Origin: an uncultured Mucispirillum sp.
GTDB taxonomy: Bacteria; Chrysiogenota; Deferribacteres; Deferribacterales; Mucispirillaceae
NCBI GenBank assembly: GCA_910586745.1
Contig: CAJUJZ010000007.1
Coordinates: 1-14,456, forward strand
Reading direction: 5' to 3'
DNA length: 14,456 bases
Part shown: positions 1-6,646 of the stretch, in pieces
How the letters are laid out: each line of letters starts with the position of its first letter
How positions within the stretch are numbered: the first letter of the stretch is position 1
Program-made: the position numbers and the translations under genes
The notes under the pieces: generated by a model
Databases searched by the model: none
Told to the model about the DNA's origin: nothing
The model's input: only the letters and a program-made list of their open reading frames with translations

Positions 1-1
1 A

Positions 2-880
2 TTCATAAGTGCAATATACTTTATTCATTTACAATATTTCTTTTTTCAGTCAGCTTACAATTTTATAGGCTTATTATTTGCAGTAATTGCTTTTAGATTA
101 ATAGAAAACAATAAAAAAATAATTTATCATATATTAGCTGTTTTTCTTTTATTTACTGGCATTACTTCTTATCAGTCAAATTTAGCTGTATTTTTATCTA
201 CACTCATGGTTGGAGTTATATTAGATTTTATAGATAATAAAAATATTAAATCATCAATTTATAAAATTTTTAAGGGAATTATTATTTTATTAATAACAAT
301 TTTAATCTATTATATAGTTATGAAAGTAACATCAACTGGAATAAATAAATCCCATCATATCGGTATGATTTATTGGCTTCATTCAAATGCAGATTATTCT
401 CAAATAACCATTAACTTACTTAAATTTATTTTCAAAGATGAAATATGGACTATCTTATTTTTAGCTGTAAGTTTCATATACAGCTTATTTTACTTTAAAA
501 ATATAAAGGAAAGAATATTTTTTATTGTTTTAGCAGTTCTATTTATTTTAGCAGTTTTTTCATTCAATATCTTAATGGGTAATCTTATGCCTTTAAGAGG
601 CAGGACACAACTTGCAGTATTGCCAGCATTTACATTTCTTTTAATATATAATTTTAAAAATTATGCTGTATTAAAATTTTTAGTTATTATAGCATGTATA
701 ATGAATCTTTCCATAAATTCATCTAAAAATATCCAAGAGCAGACAGCATATAAAGTAGGTTATGAACAAGATAGAATGACTGTCTCTAAAATATTTGATT
801 TAATATACACAAAATATCCAGAAATTTATAAAGATAAATATAATATAGTATTTTATGGAACATTACCACGCAATAATTGA
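2..880 (+). CDS. GtrII-like glucosyltransferase, 3' part (start outside window)
   Basis: The reading frame is open to the window edge, so the ATG at 206 is probably internal; 292 C-terminal residues are visible. The protein is a polytopic membrane protein with several hydrophobic segments and a short soluble C-terminal tail. A segment just before residue 65 (GITSYQSNLAVFLS) resembles the conserved small-residue/Tyr-Gln-Ser patch of the GtrII glucosyltransferase family. Known members move glucose from a lipid-linked donor onto O-antigen at the periplasmic face and are often carried by serotype-converting phages. Family members are about 450-500 residues, so roughly the last 60 per cent is seen. 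It is convergent with the tail operon and clearly more AT-rich than it. Whether it is phage cargo or a flanking host surface-polysaccharide gene cannot be decided here. Another multi-spanning polymerase or flippase is the alternative. Confidence 0.6.
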   Translation, partial: FISAIYFIHLQYFFFQSAYNFIGLLFAVIAFRLIENNKKIIYHILAVFLLFTGITSYQSNLAVFLSTLMVGVILDFIDNKNIKSSIYKIFKGIIILLITILIYYIVMKVTSTGINKSHHIGMIYWLHSNADYSQITINLLKFIFKDEIWTILFLAVSFIYSLFYFKNIKERIFFIVLAVLFILAVFSFNILMGNLMPLRGRTQLAVLPAFTFLLIYNFKNYAVLKFLVIIACIMNLSINSSKNIQEQTAYKVGYEQDRMTVSKIFDLIYTKYPEIYKDKYNIVFYGTLPRNN

Positions 881-1036
881 AGCGGCTTGCAATAAAATTA
901 TATAGAGTAATGCGATAAGCGGTTTTTAAAATTTCACAAAAATTTTTGAATCTGATTTAAAAATTGATTGATATATGATAAAAACAGGTGAAAATTTTTT
1001 TTTAAACTAATTTGAATTTTTTTGAAATTTAGGATA

Positions 1037-1069
1037 AGGTGGCAGAGATTTGCCACCTATTTTTTATTT
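1037..1069 (+). terminator. Rho-independent terminator after the GtrII-like gene
   Basis: A perfect 8-bp stem (AGGTGGCA 1037-1044 with TGCCACCT 1051-1058) with a 6-nt loop is followed by a T-rich tract (TATTTTTTATTT). It lies about 155 nt downstream of the glucosyltransferase stop and reads in that gene's direction. The stretch between (881-1036) is AT-rich and I see no gene in it. Confidence 0.75.
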
Positions 1070-1112
1070 AATGGTTGGTGGCGTTCCCCCCCCCCGAAAA
1101 ATTTTGCAGCAT
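1068..1112 (-). other. Poly-C/G tract (C10 at 1086-1095) inside a 14-codon open frame
   Basis: Ten consecutive C on the plus strand stand in a strongly AT-rich intergenic stretch. On the minus strand the tract falls in a very short frame starting ATG at 1112 and ending TAA at 1068, reading MLQNFSGGGNATNH. Each one-base length change would switch the downstream frame. No Shine-Dalgarno of note is visible, so this is not called as a gene; the tract itself is certain, any coding role is not. Confidence 0.4.
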
Positions 1113-1130
1113 TTTCTACTCTTGTTTTTG

Positions 1131-1159
1131 CCACTTTAAAATAGTGGTCATTTTTTTTA
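1131..1159 (+). terminator. Second candidate terminator, plus strand
   Basis: A 5-bp stem CCACT (1131-1135) / AGTGG (1143-1147) with a 7-nt loop is followed by TCA and eight T (1151-1158). It is weaker than the 1037-1069 hairpin and would act as a backup for plus-strand transcription. Confidence 0.45.
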
Positions 1160-1169
1160 ATACTAGTTA

Positions 1170-1186
1170 GGAATAACGGTTATTCC
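1170..1186. repeat. Perfect 17-bp palindrome GGAATAAC-G-GTTATTCC
   Basis: Two 8-bp arms around a single central G. The core (ATAAC next to GGTTAT) looks like the outer ends of the 122-nt elements at 10262-10383 and 13188-13309 brought together end to end. It could equally be an operator or a recombination core; nothing nearby settles this. Confidence 0.5.
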
Positions 1187-1262
1187 AAAGGGTGATGTCC
1201 TTCGTAAGATGCCCCGAATATATGTAATTGACTTTTGTGAAAAAAGTTATTATATTAGTTAT

Positions 1263-1370
1263 ATAAGAGCTAGTGCGAACTGCAGAAAATTTGTCGACCA
1301 CGCCTGCCGTGATAGTTGTTTACAATTATCCACGATGGAGGGAAAGGTCGTCCTCCCCACTAGCTTTTAT
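1263..1370. repeat. Large compound hairpin abutting the last operon gene
   Basis: A 13-bp outer stem (1263-1275 pairs with 1358-1370, core AGCTAGTG/CACTAGCT, one G-T wobble) encloses about 80 nt. Inside are a second stem (1308-1318 with 1323-1334, loop TTTA, one bulged C, one wobble) and a short GGAGG/CCTCC stem (1337-1341 with 1352-1356). The outer arm ends on the stop codon of the nuclease-like gene. The inner TTTA loop resembles the TTTAY (RTAAA on the other strand) loops found in other gaps of this operon. It is not a simple terminator for the minus-strand operon because no clean T tract follows. The rest of 1187-1262 shows nothing I can name. Confidence 0.6.
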
Positions 1371-1951
1371 TATTTTATTTTTTCTAATTCTTTTCTACTT
1401 TTATTTCTTACTACAAAATAATGGACTATTTCATAATGTTCTTTTTCATCAGATAATTCTACGAGAACTAAATCGCTATGTTCGTCATCTGTTCTGGTAA
1501 TAAAGTTATGATAAGCATATTTATTGTTATTTCCTTTTAAAACTACTTCTGTTTTATAAAGAGCATTACCAAGTATTCTTACTGCATCGCTATCACTAAT
1601 ATCAGAATGTTGTATCCTGTTCCTATTAATAATATTCTTTTTTAATAATATAGGCTTATCTTTCAGTCCATATTTTTCTAAAACTAATTTAGAAAGTGAT
1701 GGCAAAATATTATCTTTATTCCAGTCGATATTTTTCAGACTGTCTATTTTTGCTTGTATTTCCTTATCACTTTCAAATGAGGTGGCACTACTACCACCGT
1801 CTGTTTTTGCAAACCTGCCGTTTTCATCTCTTTTGTGCTGGTCTTCTTTCCACTCATCATAAACCACCTGTTGTGTTTCAAGCCATTTATAAAAGATTTC
1901 ACAAAACACGGTAAATGCCTTTATAAGTTCTGCTTTTTTAGTGTTATTCAT
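1370..1951 (-). CDS. PBECR-type (Barnase/EndoU/ColicinE5-D/RelE-like) nuclease-domain protein
   Basis: The ATG at 1951 is preferred over an upstream GTG at 1984 because AGGTG stands 8 nt before it; this gives 193 residues. The N-terminal third is helical and charged and ends in a hydrophilic linker (KRDENGRFAK, then DGGSS), a linker style common in phage structural/toxin proteins. The C-terminal half ends with alternating beta-like segments (DLVLVELSD, YEIVHYFVVR) after a region with HSDIS and YAYHNFI. This pattern fits the phage-encoded PBECR nuclease folds, which are thought to be toxin-like RNases carried by phages. It is last in the tail operon, 22 nt after the fibre gene, where tail-fibre chaperones or cargo genes usually sit. 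Catalytic residues cannot be assigned with confidence. A fibre-assembly protein is the alternative, but the sequence does not look like one. Confidence 0.5.
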   Translation of the reverse strand: MNNTKKAELIKAFTVFCEIFYKWLETQQVVYDEWKEDQHKRDENGRFAKTDGGSSATSFESDKEIQAKIDSLKNIDWNKDNILPSLSKLVLEKYGLKDKPILLKKNIINRNRIQHSDISDSDAVRILGNALYKTEVVLKGNNNKYAYHNFITRTDDEHSDLVLVELSDEKEHYEIVHYFVVRNKSRKELEKIK

Positions 1952-1973
1952 AATCAGAACACCTAAACAATGA

Positions 1974-2963
1974 TTACTGAACACGCCATATCAGGCCCCC
2001 AAAAGTTTTTGCACTATTACTTACAAAAATGATTTGAGTTCCACCAGGCTGCACACCGACTTTATTATCTACGGCATTATAGTTAATGAAATTAGTCATA
2101 GTTATAAAATAAGCATATGTTCCGCCAACAGGTAAAACATAAGTCATTGGTTTAACATCTTGTCCAGCGATGCTTAACCAGTTATTATTTGTCGGCATTG
2201 GTGGTGCATTGGTAGGTATGTTTGGTTTATTAGTTAAATCATTATAGCTTCCAGTTTTTGCAACGGTTGCAAGTCCTGAAACTTTTGAAGCGGCTACACC
2301 TGATATTTTATTATTATCTACAGCACCATTAGCGATTTTAGCATTTGTAACAGCATTATTAGCCAGTTTATCTGAAGTTATAACACCATTAGCGATTTTA
2401 TCATTTGTAACAGCATTATTAGCCAGTTTATCTGAAGTTATAGCACCATTAGCGATTTTATTATTTGTAACAGCATTATTAGCCAGTTTATATGAAGTTA
2501 TAGCACCATTAGCGATTTTATTAGTAGATATGGCACCAGTTGCAATTAGGTCAATATTAATTGTGCCGTTACTTTTCACCACCTCTACCCAGTAACCAGT
2601 GCTTGTAACAGGATTCTTCACGGTATTTGGCGGTGTAGCTCCATTTGCTTTAATGCATAAATATATTGAATTATTACTTGCAAGCACTACTCCCCCTATG
2701 GAATAATCAAGCTCTGAACTCCAGCTGTATTTATTTCCAGACTGCAGGAAGAAAGTGTGTATAGATAATAAATTGAACACTGCATTAAAGTCAAGCCGTT
2801 TAGGCGGCAGACCACCTGCATTTACTGGCAGGCTTGTTAATGTTGGAAACCCGCCAAGCAGGCTGAATTGATTAGAACCCTGCGGTGTAGTTTCTGGCAG
2901 GATATTTTTTTCACCGTCTACAACTAACGGTGCTTTTAAGATTTCTGGTTTTTGTGGTATCAT
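1974..2963 (-). CDS. Tail fibre protein with 20-residue internal repeats
   Basis: The ATG at 2963 is chosen because GGAG lies 7 nt upstream; a TTG frame extension to 2999 runs through a hairpin and lacks a site. The product is 329 residues. The N-terminal 60 or so residues (LLGGFPTLTSLPVNAGGLPPKRLDFNAVFN) match the baseplate-attachment region of Mu/P2-type fibres. The middle holds repeats of the form KLANNAVTNxKIANGAIT, the phage-fibre repeat type that builds a trimeric shaft. The last 60 residues end in GLIWRVQ, the common fibre tip ending, presumably with the receptor-binding head. It should bind the host surface. The gene follows DUF2612 after a 250-nt gap full of palindromes. Confidence 0.85.
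   Translation of the reverse strand: MIPQKPEILKAPLVVDGEKNILPETTPQGSNQFSLLGGFPTLTSLPVNAGGLPPKRLDFNAVFNLLSIHTFFLQSGNKYSWSSELDYSIGGVVLASNNSIYLCIKANGATPPNTVKNPVTSTGYWVEVVKSNGTINIDLIATGAISTNKIANGAITSYKLANNAVTNNKIANGAITSDKLANNAVTNDKIANGVITSDKLANNAVTNAKIANGAVDNNKISGVAASKVSGLATVAKTGSYNDLTNKPNIPTNAPPMPTNNNWLSIAGQDVKPMTYVLPVGGTYAYFITMTNFINYNAVDNKVGVQPGGTQIIFVSNSAKTFGGLIWRVQ
2322..2520 (-). repeat. 60-bp tandem repeats in the tail fibre gene
   Basis: Three nearly identical 60-bp units (2341-2400, 2401-2460, 2461-2520) plus a partial copy at 2322-2340 differ at only a few positions. Each encodes 20 residues (two decapeptides, TSDKLANNAV and TNDKIANGVI type). The near identity at DNA level suggests recent amplification and allows copy number, hence shaft length, to change by slippage or recombination. 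Confidence 0.9.
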
Positions 2964-2980
2964 AATTTCACTCCTTTTCA

Positions 2981-3198
2981 TAATTTGGAATAAATCCAAA
3001 TTATTTATCCGTTTATTTTTATTTTCAAATTCATCCTTGAATTTGAAAAAACACGCTCTGCTGAAGCAAGTTCTGGCTATCGCTTACGCAAGCGAAAACA
3101 CTGTCCAGCTACGCATTTTTATTTCCTACCTATTCGTCGGAAAATGCTTGCGTCGCTTTGCTCCCCTGTGTTTTTATTTTCATTTATCGCTTTGCTCC
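2981..3198. repeat. Palindromic element cluster A (fibre / DUF2612 gap)
   Basis: The 250-nt gap holds, left to right: a 9-bp hairpin (2981-2989/2995-3003, loop ATAAA); a 12-bp hairpin (3022-3033/3038-3049, loop TCCT); the motif CTTACGCAAGCGA (3083-3095); and a 7-bp stem GCATTTT/AAAATGC (3113-3119/3141-3147) around a 21-nt loop of the TTYCTNCCYAYTYGGNCGG type. AAAAACAC near 3047 and GTGTTTTT near 3168 could close the centre. TCGCTTTGCTCC occurs twice at the right end. Thirty-nine bases (3012-3050) are identical to 5490-5528 in cluster B. I see no gene here; a plus-strand frame through it is fortuitous. Confidence 0.8.
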
Positions 3199-3213
3199 AA
3201 TAGATTAATTTAT

Positions 3214-3882
3214 TCAATAAATAATATAGCTGTCATCTATATCGTAAGGCGAGAATACGCCGTTATCAAAGCCCTGCATACCGCTTCCTTCAAAGCCAAA
3301 TGTTTCATCTGTTTTTATTTGCAGCAGTTCATAAGTTACACCTGCGGGCTTTGGCGGTAAGTCTCTGCGGGAAGCAAGAGCTTCTTCAAATGGTTCAAGA
3401 TAAAACTCAAAAATATATCGCAGCTTCATTACACCTACTTCTAAAATATAAAAGCTACCCCTTCCAGCATATAGCCTTTCAAGCAGTTCAGTCATAGTCT
3501 CTGCATTTGTTGCTGCAATGTTGGCTGCTGCTTTTATTAAAAGAAGCTCCCTGTATGCATTATCTGCCAAAGTAATAATTTCGCTGCCAGCATTTTCTGA
3601 ATAAAATGGGCTTACATCAAAAGGGTCTTGTTCTGAATTTTCAAATCCAAAAAACTTATCTGTGCGTGCTTTTGATTTGACTTTAATATTTCTGCCTATA
3701 CCAATTATATTACCCCATACATCAAGCCCGGCACCTTCTGCTGTTAGGATATTAAATACTTTATCATAAAAAAGTTTAATATCAGCTTTCGGGTCAATAA
3801 GCTTATTAAACCCACGAAGCAGGGCTTTTATTCTAGGTGAGGCGGAATACTGGCTTAAAATAGTTTCGTCAATATCAAACAT
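3214..3882 (-). CDS. DUF2612 baseplate protein (gpI-like wedge/fibre connector)
   Basis: The ATG at 3882 has AGGAG 7 nt upstream, within the last codons of the J-like gene; the frame extends to a TTG at 3897 that is unlikely to be used. The product is 222 residues. The N-terminal region carries the DUF2612 signature: ILSQYSASPRIKALLRGF, then TAEGAGLDVWGNIIGIGR. Proteins of this family sit after baseplate J in contractile phages and are thought to do the job of P2 gpI, closing the wedge and linking it to the fibre. The C-terminal part contains two similar FGFE stretches (FFGFENSEQDPFD and TFGFEGSGMQGFD). Start and stop of the two genes are one base apart, which indicates translational coupling with J. 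Confidence 0.8.
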   Translation of the reverse strand: MFDIDETILSQYSASPRIKALLRGFNKLIDPKADIKLFYDKVFNILTAEGAGLDVWGNIIGIGRNIKVKSKARTDKFFGFENSEQDPFDVSPFYSENAGSEIITLADNAYRELLLIKAAANIAATNAETMTELLERLYAGRGSFYILEVGVMKLRYIFEFYLEPFEEALASRRDLPPKPAGVTYELLQIKTDETFGFEGSGMQGFDNGVFSPYDIDDSYIIY

Positions 3883-3883
3883 A

Positions 3884-5077
3884 TTACACTCCTGCAACTA
3901 TATCTACTTGAATATCTGAAATATCAAGTGTAGGAATTTGAGAAGCATCAAAAGGCAGACTATCATAATATTTATCATCTCGTGTAATCTGAATAGATTT
4001 ATATACAACGCTTAATGCAGTAATAACAGAAGCGAACCGTGTAGCATATAGCGTTTCGCCCATTTTAACTGATACGGAACCATCCAGACCATGAAAGCTG
4101 TTAAAAACAGCCTGCTTAATACTCTGAGTAATATTTGATGGCAGGTTATCAGTATTATAAATAGTTACATAAATACCTATGGGAGCAGGCTCTGGTCTTA
4201 ATATATTATAATTATAAAGAGTTCCTTTGCTGTTTATATATGAAATTGGAGTATTGCCGACAGTGCCACAACCCATATCTTTCTTTTTATATATTGTTTC
4301 TGCTATTTTATCGTTATCACCGCCAAAGATTGATATACATATAGAGTGGGCTTGTATTGTTACTCCTCGTTTAACTACTGTAGTATCAGTATCATTTTCT
4401 AAAAGTATGACAGCAGTAACACCTGAAATATTAGCAAGTGCTGCTTCTATGGCATTAATGGAGCCTTGAGAATTAATAGCAGCACTTCTTTTGATGCGTG
4501 CATAAAATTCTGACCGGGATTCTGCATTTCTGCCAGTGATGCCTGCTGATAGATTATTGACTGTATCCCAGCCTGCAATTTGTGTAACAATATTTGTTAC
4601 AGTGCCTGCACCAACAGGGATAATGCCAGTTTGTGTTAAAACGAATGTAACTGCAACACTTCCAGTATCAGATATAACAGCATCTTCAAGAGATACAAAC
4701 ATGTAATTATTATCGCTTTTTACAATGGAGCCTGCTGGAATAAGGGTGCCACGAAGCCCTGAACACTCACATATAACAGTAGTTGCAGTAGCAGGCTGTC
4801 TTTGTAAAAAATAAATAGAAGCAAGAGCATCTTGAAAAATACCGTCAGCAGTTTCTGGGTTAAACTGATTTGCTAAAAATATAAATTCATTATCTTTATT
4901 CATAATAGAAGCAGTCTGTGAATCAATAAGCTGTCCCTGCGGTGTTTCTGCAGCAGTATTTAATTCTGGTAAGTCTGGGCTTTTAAATGCATCAATCCAA
5001 ACCTGCTGAACATTCTTGCGAACTTCTTCAACTGATTCTGCGATAAAACCTTTATTTTCATCAAAAGTTATTGCCAT
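3884..5077 (-). CDS. Baseplate J-like wedge protein
   Basis: The ATG at 5077 has GGAG 7 nt upstream, located just before the end of the previous gene; the frame runs to 5095 without a better start. The product is 397 residues, in the normal range for the gpJ/gp47 family. It begins MAITFDENKG, followed by a helical arm, then GLRGTLIPAGSIVKS, the usual beta-rich segment in which early J proteins read as G-T-x-I-P-A-G-t, and NAESRSEFYARIKRS, the common D/E-R-x-R-x family stretch. With the gp25-like and DUF2612 proteins it forms the baseplate wedge that surrounds the hub and triggers sheath contraction. Gap to the upstream gene is 10 nt and to the downstream gene 1 nt. Confidence 0.88.
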   Translation of the reverse strand: MAITFDENKGFIAESVEEVRKNVQQVWIDAFKSPDLPELNTAAETPQGQLIDSQTASIMNKDNEFIFLANQFNPETADGIFQDALASIYFLQRQPATATTVICECSGLRGTLIPAGSIVKSDNNYMFVSLEDAVISDTGSVAVTFVLTQTGIIPVGAGTVTNIVTQIAGWDTVNNLSAGITGRNAESRSEFYARIKRSAAINSQGSINAIEAALANISGVTAVILLENDTDTTVVKRGVTIQAHSICISIFGGDNDKIAETIYKKKDMGCGTVGNTPISYINSKGTLYNYNILRPEPAPIGIYVTIYNTDNLPSNITQSIKQAVFNSFHGLDGSVSVKMGETLYATRFASVITALSVVYKSIQITRDDKYYDSLPFDASQIPTLDISDIQVDIVAGV

Positions 5078-5087
5078 AATATACTCC

Positions 5088-5444
5088 TTATACAATATCT
5101 GCAGTAATAGCTGCAGTAGTGTTATTTTCTAATGTAATTAATATTTCTGCCTGTAATGTATTATCTTTTATTTCAATAATATTAACAGTGGCACTTTTTA
5201 CACCCGGCACATTTTCCGCTGCTTCTTTTATCCTGGCACGAACTACTGATGCAGATACATTTCTTTTTAAACTAATTTCAAAATGGGGAATACCCGCCTG
5301 CGTATCAAAATAAGCATCATTAGTAAACAGTTTAACAGCATTTGCCACCGCCTGCGCTATGCTGTAATCATTATCAGCAACAGCTAAATTGCCAGCACTA
5401 TCCAATGTAATATCCCAGTTTTTATCTAATAACAGTGATAACAT
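5088..5444 (-). CDS. gp25/W-like baseplate wedge protein
   Basis: A 118-residue protein starting at ATG 5444 with AGGAG 10 nt upstream. It contains the family pattern DWDI-like (NWDITLDSAGNLAV), then SIAQAVANAVKLFTNDAYFDTQAGIPHFE and NVPGVKSATV, as in gp25/W proteins of contractile phages. These proteins nucleate sheath assembly by mimicking the sheath handshake strands and bind the J-like wedge. Its ribosome site lies in one copy of a 17-bp direct repeat that flanks element cluster B. Confidence 0.85.
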   Translation of the reverse strand: MLSLLLDKNWDITLDSAGNLAVADNDYSIAQAVANAVKLFTNDAYFDTQAGIPHFEISLKRNVSASVVRARIKEAAENVPGVKSATVNIIEIKDNTLQAEILITLENNTTAAITADIV

Positions 5445-5445
5445 A

Positions 5446-5668
5446 TTTCATTCACTCCTAAATTTAAGTAAATTAAATTTACTCGTTCATTTATTTTTAT
5501 TTTCAAATTCATCCTTGAATTTGAAAAACAACGGATTTCCGAAATAAATTCGTAAGTCCCAGCCTGTTTTTCTTTTTCCTTCCTATTCGGGCGGGAAAAC
5601 AGTCTTCGCAAAAACCGTTCACCTTACGCAAGCGAAAAGACATCCTGTCTTTTTCATTCACTCCTAAA
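5446..5668. repeat. Palindromic element cluster B, flanked by a 17-bp direct repeat
   Basis: TTTCATTCACTCCTAAA occurs at 5446-5462 and again at 5652-5668. Between the copies are: a 9-bp hairpin (5459-5467/5473-5481, loop GTAAA); a 12-bp hairpin (5500-5511/5516-5527, loop TCCT); a hairpin 5533-5558 (loop ATAAA, one wobble, one C-T mismatch); a 7-bp CTGTTTT/AAAACAG stem (5564-5570/5596-5602) around a 25-nt loop of the TTYCTNCCYAYTYGGNCGG type; CTTACGCAAGCGA (5623-5635); and an 8-bp hairpin AAAAGACA/TGTCTTTT (loop TCC, 5636-5654). The direct repeat carries the Shine-Dalgarno of the wedge gene, so the site appears duplicated. No credible gene is present in 5445-5714. Confidence 0.8.
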
Positions 5669-5670
5669 AT

Positions 5671-5699
5671 AGATTCTTCGCCAAAGGCTCAGAATGACA
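5671..5699 (+). repeat. REP-like palindrome of the TTCGC...TCAGAATGACA type
   Basis: AGATTCTTCGCC, AAAG, then GCTCAGAATGACA: ATTCT pairs with AGAAT and GCC with GGC, separated by an unpaired TC/TC internal loop. This shape and the trailing AGAATGACA are those of a palindromic repeat that is widespread in intergenic regions of many bacterial genomes. It is next to cluster B but outside its direct repeats. Confidence 0.6.
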
Positions 5700-5714
5700 A
5701 TACAGGTGCATATG

Positions 5715-6479
5715 TTACGAGCTTTCCTTTATATTTGTATTAGAATATTGAGTAGATACAAATGGAACATTTGGCGGTGTTGTTGGTGTTGGAGTGCCCG
5801 CCGTATTAGTATAATTATGAGTATGACTATTTAAAATATCAGTAATTTTTTCATTAACTAAAGCAAGGCTTGCATTTTCACCAAGATTAATATTAGTTGC
5901 ATTAATATTTACTTCACTATCTGCATTAACTTCTGCCGTTTGGCAGTTTAATGTAATATTTTCATCAGCATTAACTTCTGCAGTTTGGCAGTTTATAACT
6001 ACATTACTATTTGCTTGAATAGTGATTGTATTATCTTTTATTTCTATATAATTTTCAGGCTCATTCATCAAAATGCCACCAACATAAACACCAGAGTATA
6101 ATGGGAAGTTTATAAATGTATCTGGCATAATTTGTGATGAATCACCTTTTTTTAAATTATTTGAATCAGATTTAAAAACTATAAAAAAACCAATATCACC
6201 AGGTTGTGGGTCTAACTTAACGGCAGTATTACCCGCACCGTATCTAAAATATGGGACATTAAATATTTCTGGCAGCTCTATTTTATTATTATCAGCATCA
6301 CGCTGGGAGATTAAAGGTTTAACAGACACTTTTAAATTATCAGTATCAACATCAGTAACAGTAACTGCATAGCATGTATTAACAGTATAAGCGATTAATG
6401 AAGTAATTAAAAAATTACGCATATTATATTCTGATGTAAAATCTTCAAAACTTGCTTGTCCTTTTGATTTTAATTTCAT
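5715..6479 (-). CDS. Baseplate spike / assembly protein V-like (Gp138-type)
   Basis: The ATG at 6479 has GGAG 6 nt upstream; the frame extends to a TTG at 6500. The product is 254 residues. Residues about 20-130 form an OB-fold-like domain of the Gp138 N-terminal type (TCYAVTVTDVDTDNLKVSV, then DPQPGDIGFFIVF). Residues 145-205 are a strand-repeat region (TITIQANSNVVINCQ, EVNADSEVNIN) fitting the triple-stranded beta-helix of central spikes. H219 and H221 in SHTHNY match the HxH motif that holds an iron ion at the tip of trimeric spikes in P2 gpV and phi92 gp138. The Pro/Thr-rich tail (TPTPTTPPNVPF) follows. It caps the hub and pierces the outer membrane on contraction. Confidence 0.85.
   Translation of the reverse strand: MKLKSKGQASFEDFTSEYNMRNFLITSLIAYTVNTCYAVTVTDVDTDNLKVSVKPLISQRDADNNKIELPEIFNVPYFRYGAGNTAVKLDPQPGDIGFFIVFKSDSNNLKKGDSSQIMPDTFINFPLYSGVYVGGILMNEPENYIEIKDNTITIQANSNVVINCQTAEVNADENITLNCQTAEVNADSEVNINATNINLGENASLALVNEKITDILNSHTHNYTNTAGTPTPTTPPNVPFVSTQYSNTNIKESS
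5923..5995 (-). repeat. 45-bp internal repeat in the spike gene
   Basis: A 28-bp stretch (5923-5950 and 5968-5995) recurs at 45-bp spacing with a single base difference, encoding two copies of CQTAEVNAD 15 residues apart. It lies in the beta-helix part, so gain or loss of a unit would lengthen or shorten the spike without breaking the fold. Confidence 0.85.
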
Positions 6480-6524
6480 TATCCACTCCGCTTCGTTCAA
6501 TTATCTTCTTTATTAATATCTATT

Positions 6525-6646
6525 ATAAAAATCATCCGATTTACTCGGTGATTTTTATTCCTCTGAAATTATTTAAACGGTGAGTTTAAATAATTTTGTA
6601 AACAAGGGGGATAGTATAAGGGGGAACGAAGATTTTCCCCCTTATA
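6525..6646. repeat. Palindromic element E (hub / spike gap)
   Basis: Three hairpins: 10-bp ATAAAAATCA/TGATTTTTAT plus CCGA/TCGG with a bulged T (6525-6558, loop TTTAC, read GTAAA on the minus strand); 13-bp perfect stem (6566-6578/6584-6596, loop GGTGA); and 12-bp perfect stem TATAAGGGGGAA/TTCCCCCTTATA (6615-6626/6635-6646, 8-nt loop). The last arm includes the stop codon of the hub gene. The same three-part layout, with different arms, is found at 13904-14017. Confidence 0.85.

Noticed and set aside
1263..1370. tRNA, group II intron or retron RNA in the compound hairpin
   Set aside because: No cloverleaf, no domain V-like hairpin, no reverse transcriptase nearby; it fits better with the palindromic elements of the operon.
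1209..1500. Two short plus-strand frames in the left intergenic region
   Set aside because: They cross the compound hairpin and run antisense into the nuclease-like gene, with no family pattern or ribosome site.
2322..2520. CRISPR array or diversity-generating template in the fibre repeats
   Set aside because: The units are contiguous, in frame and encode a known fibre repeat; there are no spacers, no reverse transcriptase, and no A-specific variation pattern.
3022..3049. Rho-independent terminators at the TCCT hairpins (also 5500-5527)
   Set aside because: The stems are A/T-rich and no T tract follows on the minus (operon) strand; they would interrupt an operon that must be read through.
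5426..5611. 61-codon minus-strand open frame in the spike/wedge gap
   Set aside because: It runs through hairpin modules of cluster B, overlaps the start of the wedge gene, has no family pattern, and its sequence is explained by the repeats.
5619..5657. 12-residue minus-strand mini-frame (MKKTGCLFACVR) after AGGAGTGA
   Set aside because: The apparent ribosome site belongs to the duplicated 17-bp repeat and the frame lies wholly in CTTACGCAAGCGA plus its hairpin; a spacing of 3 nt is poor for initiation.
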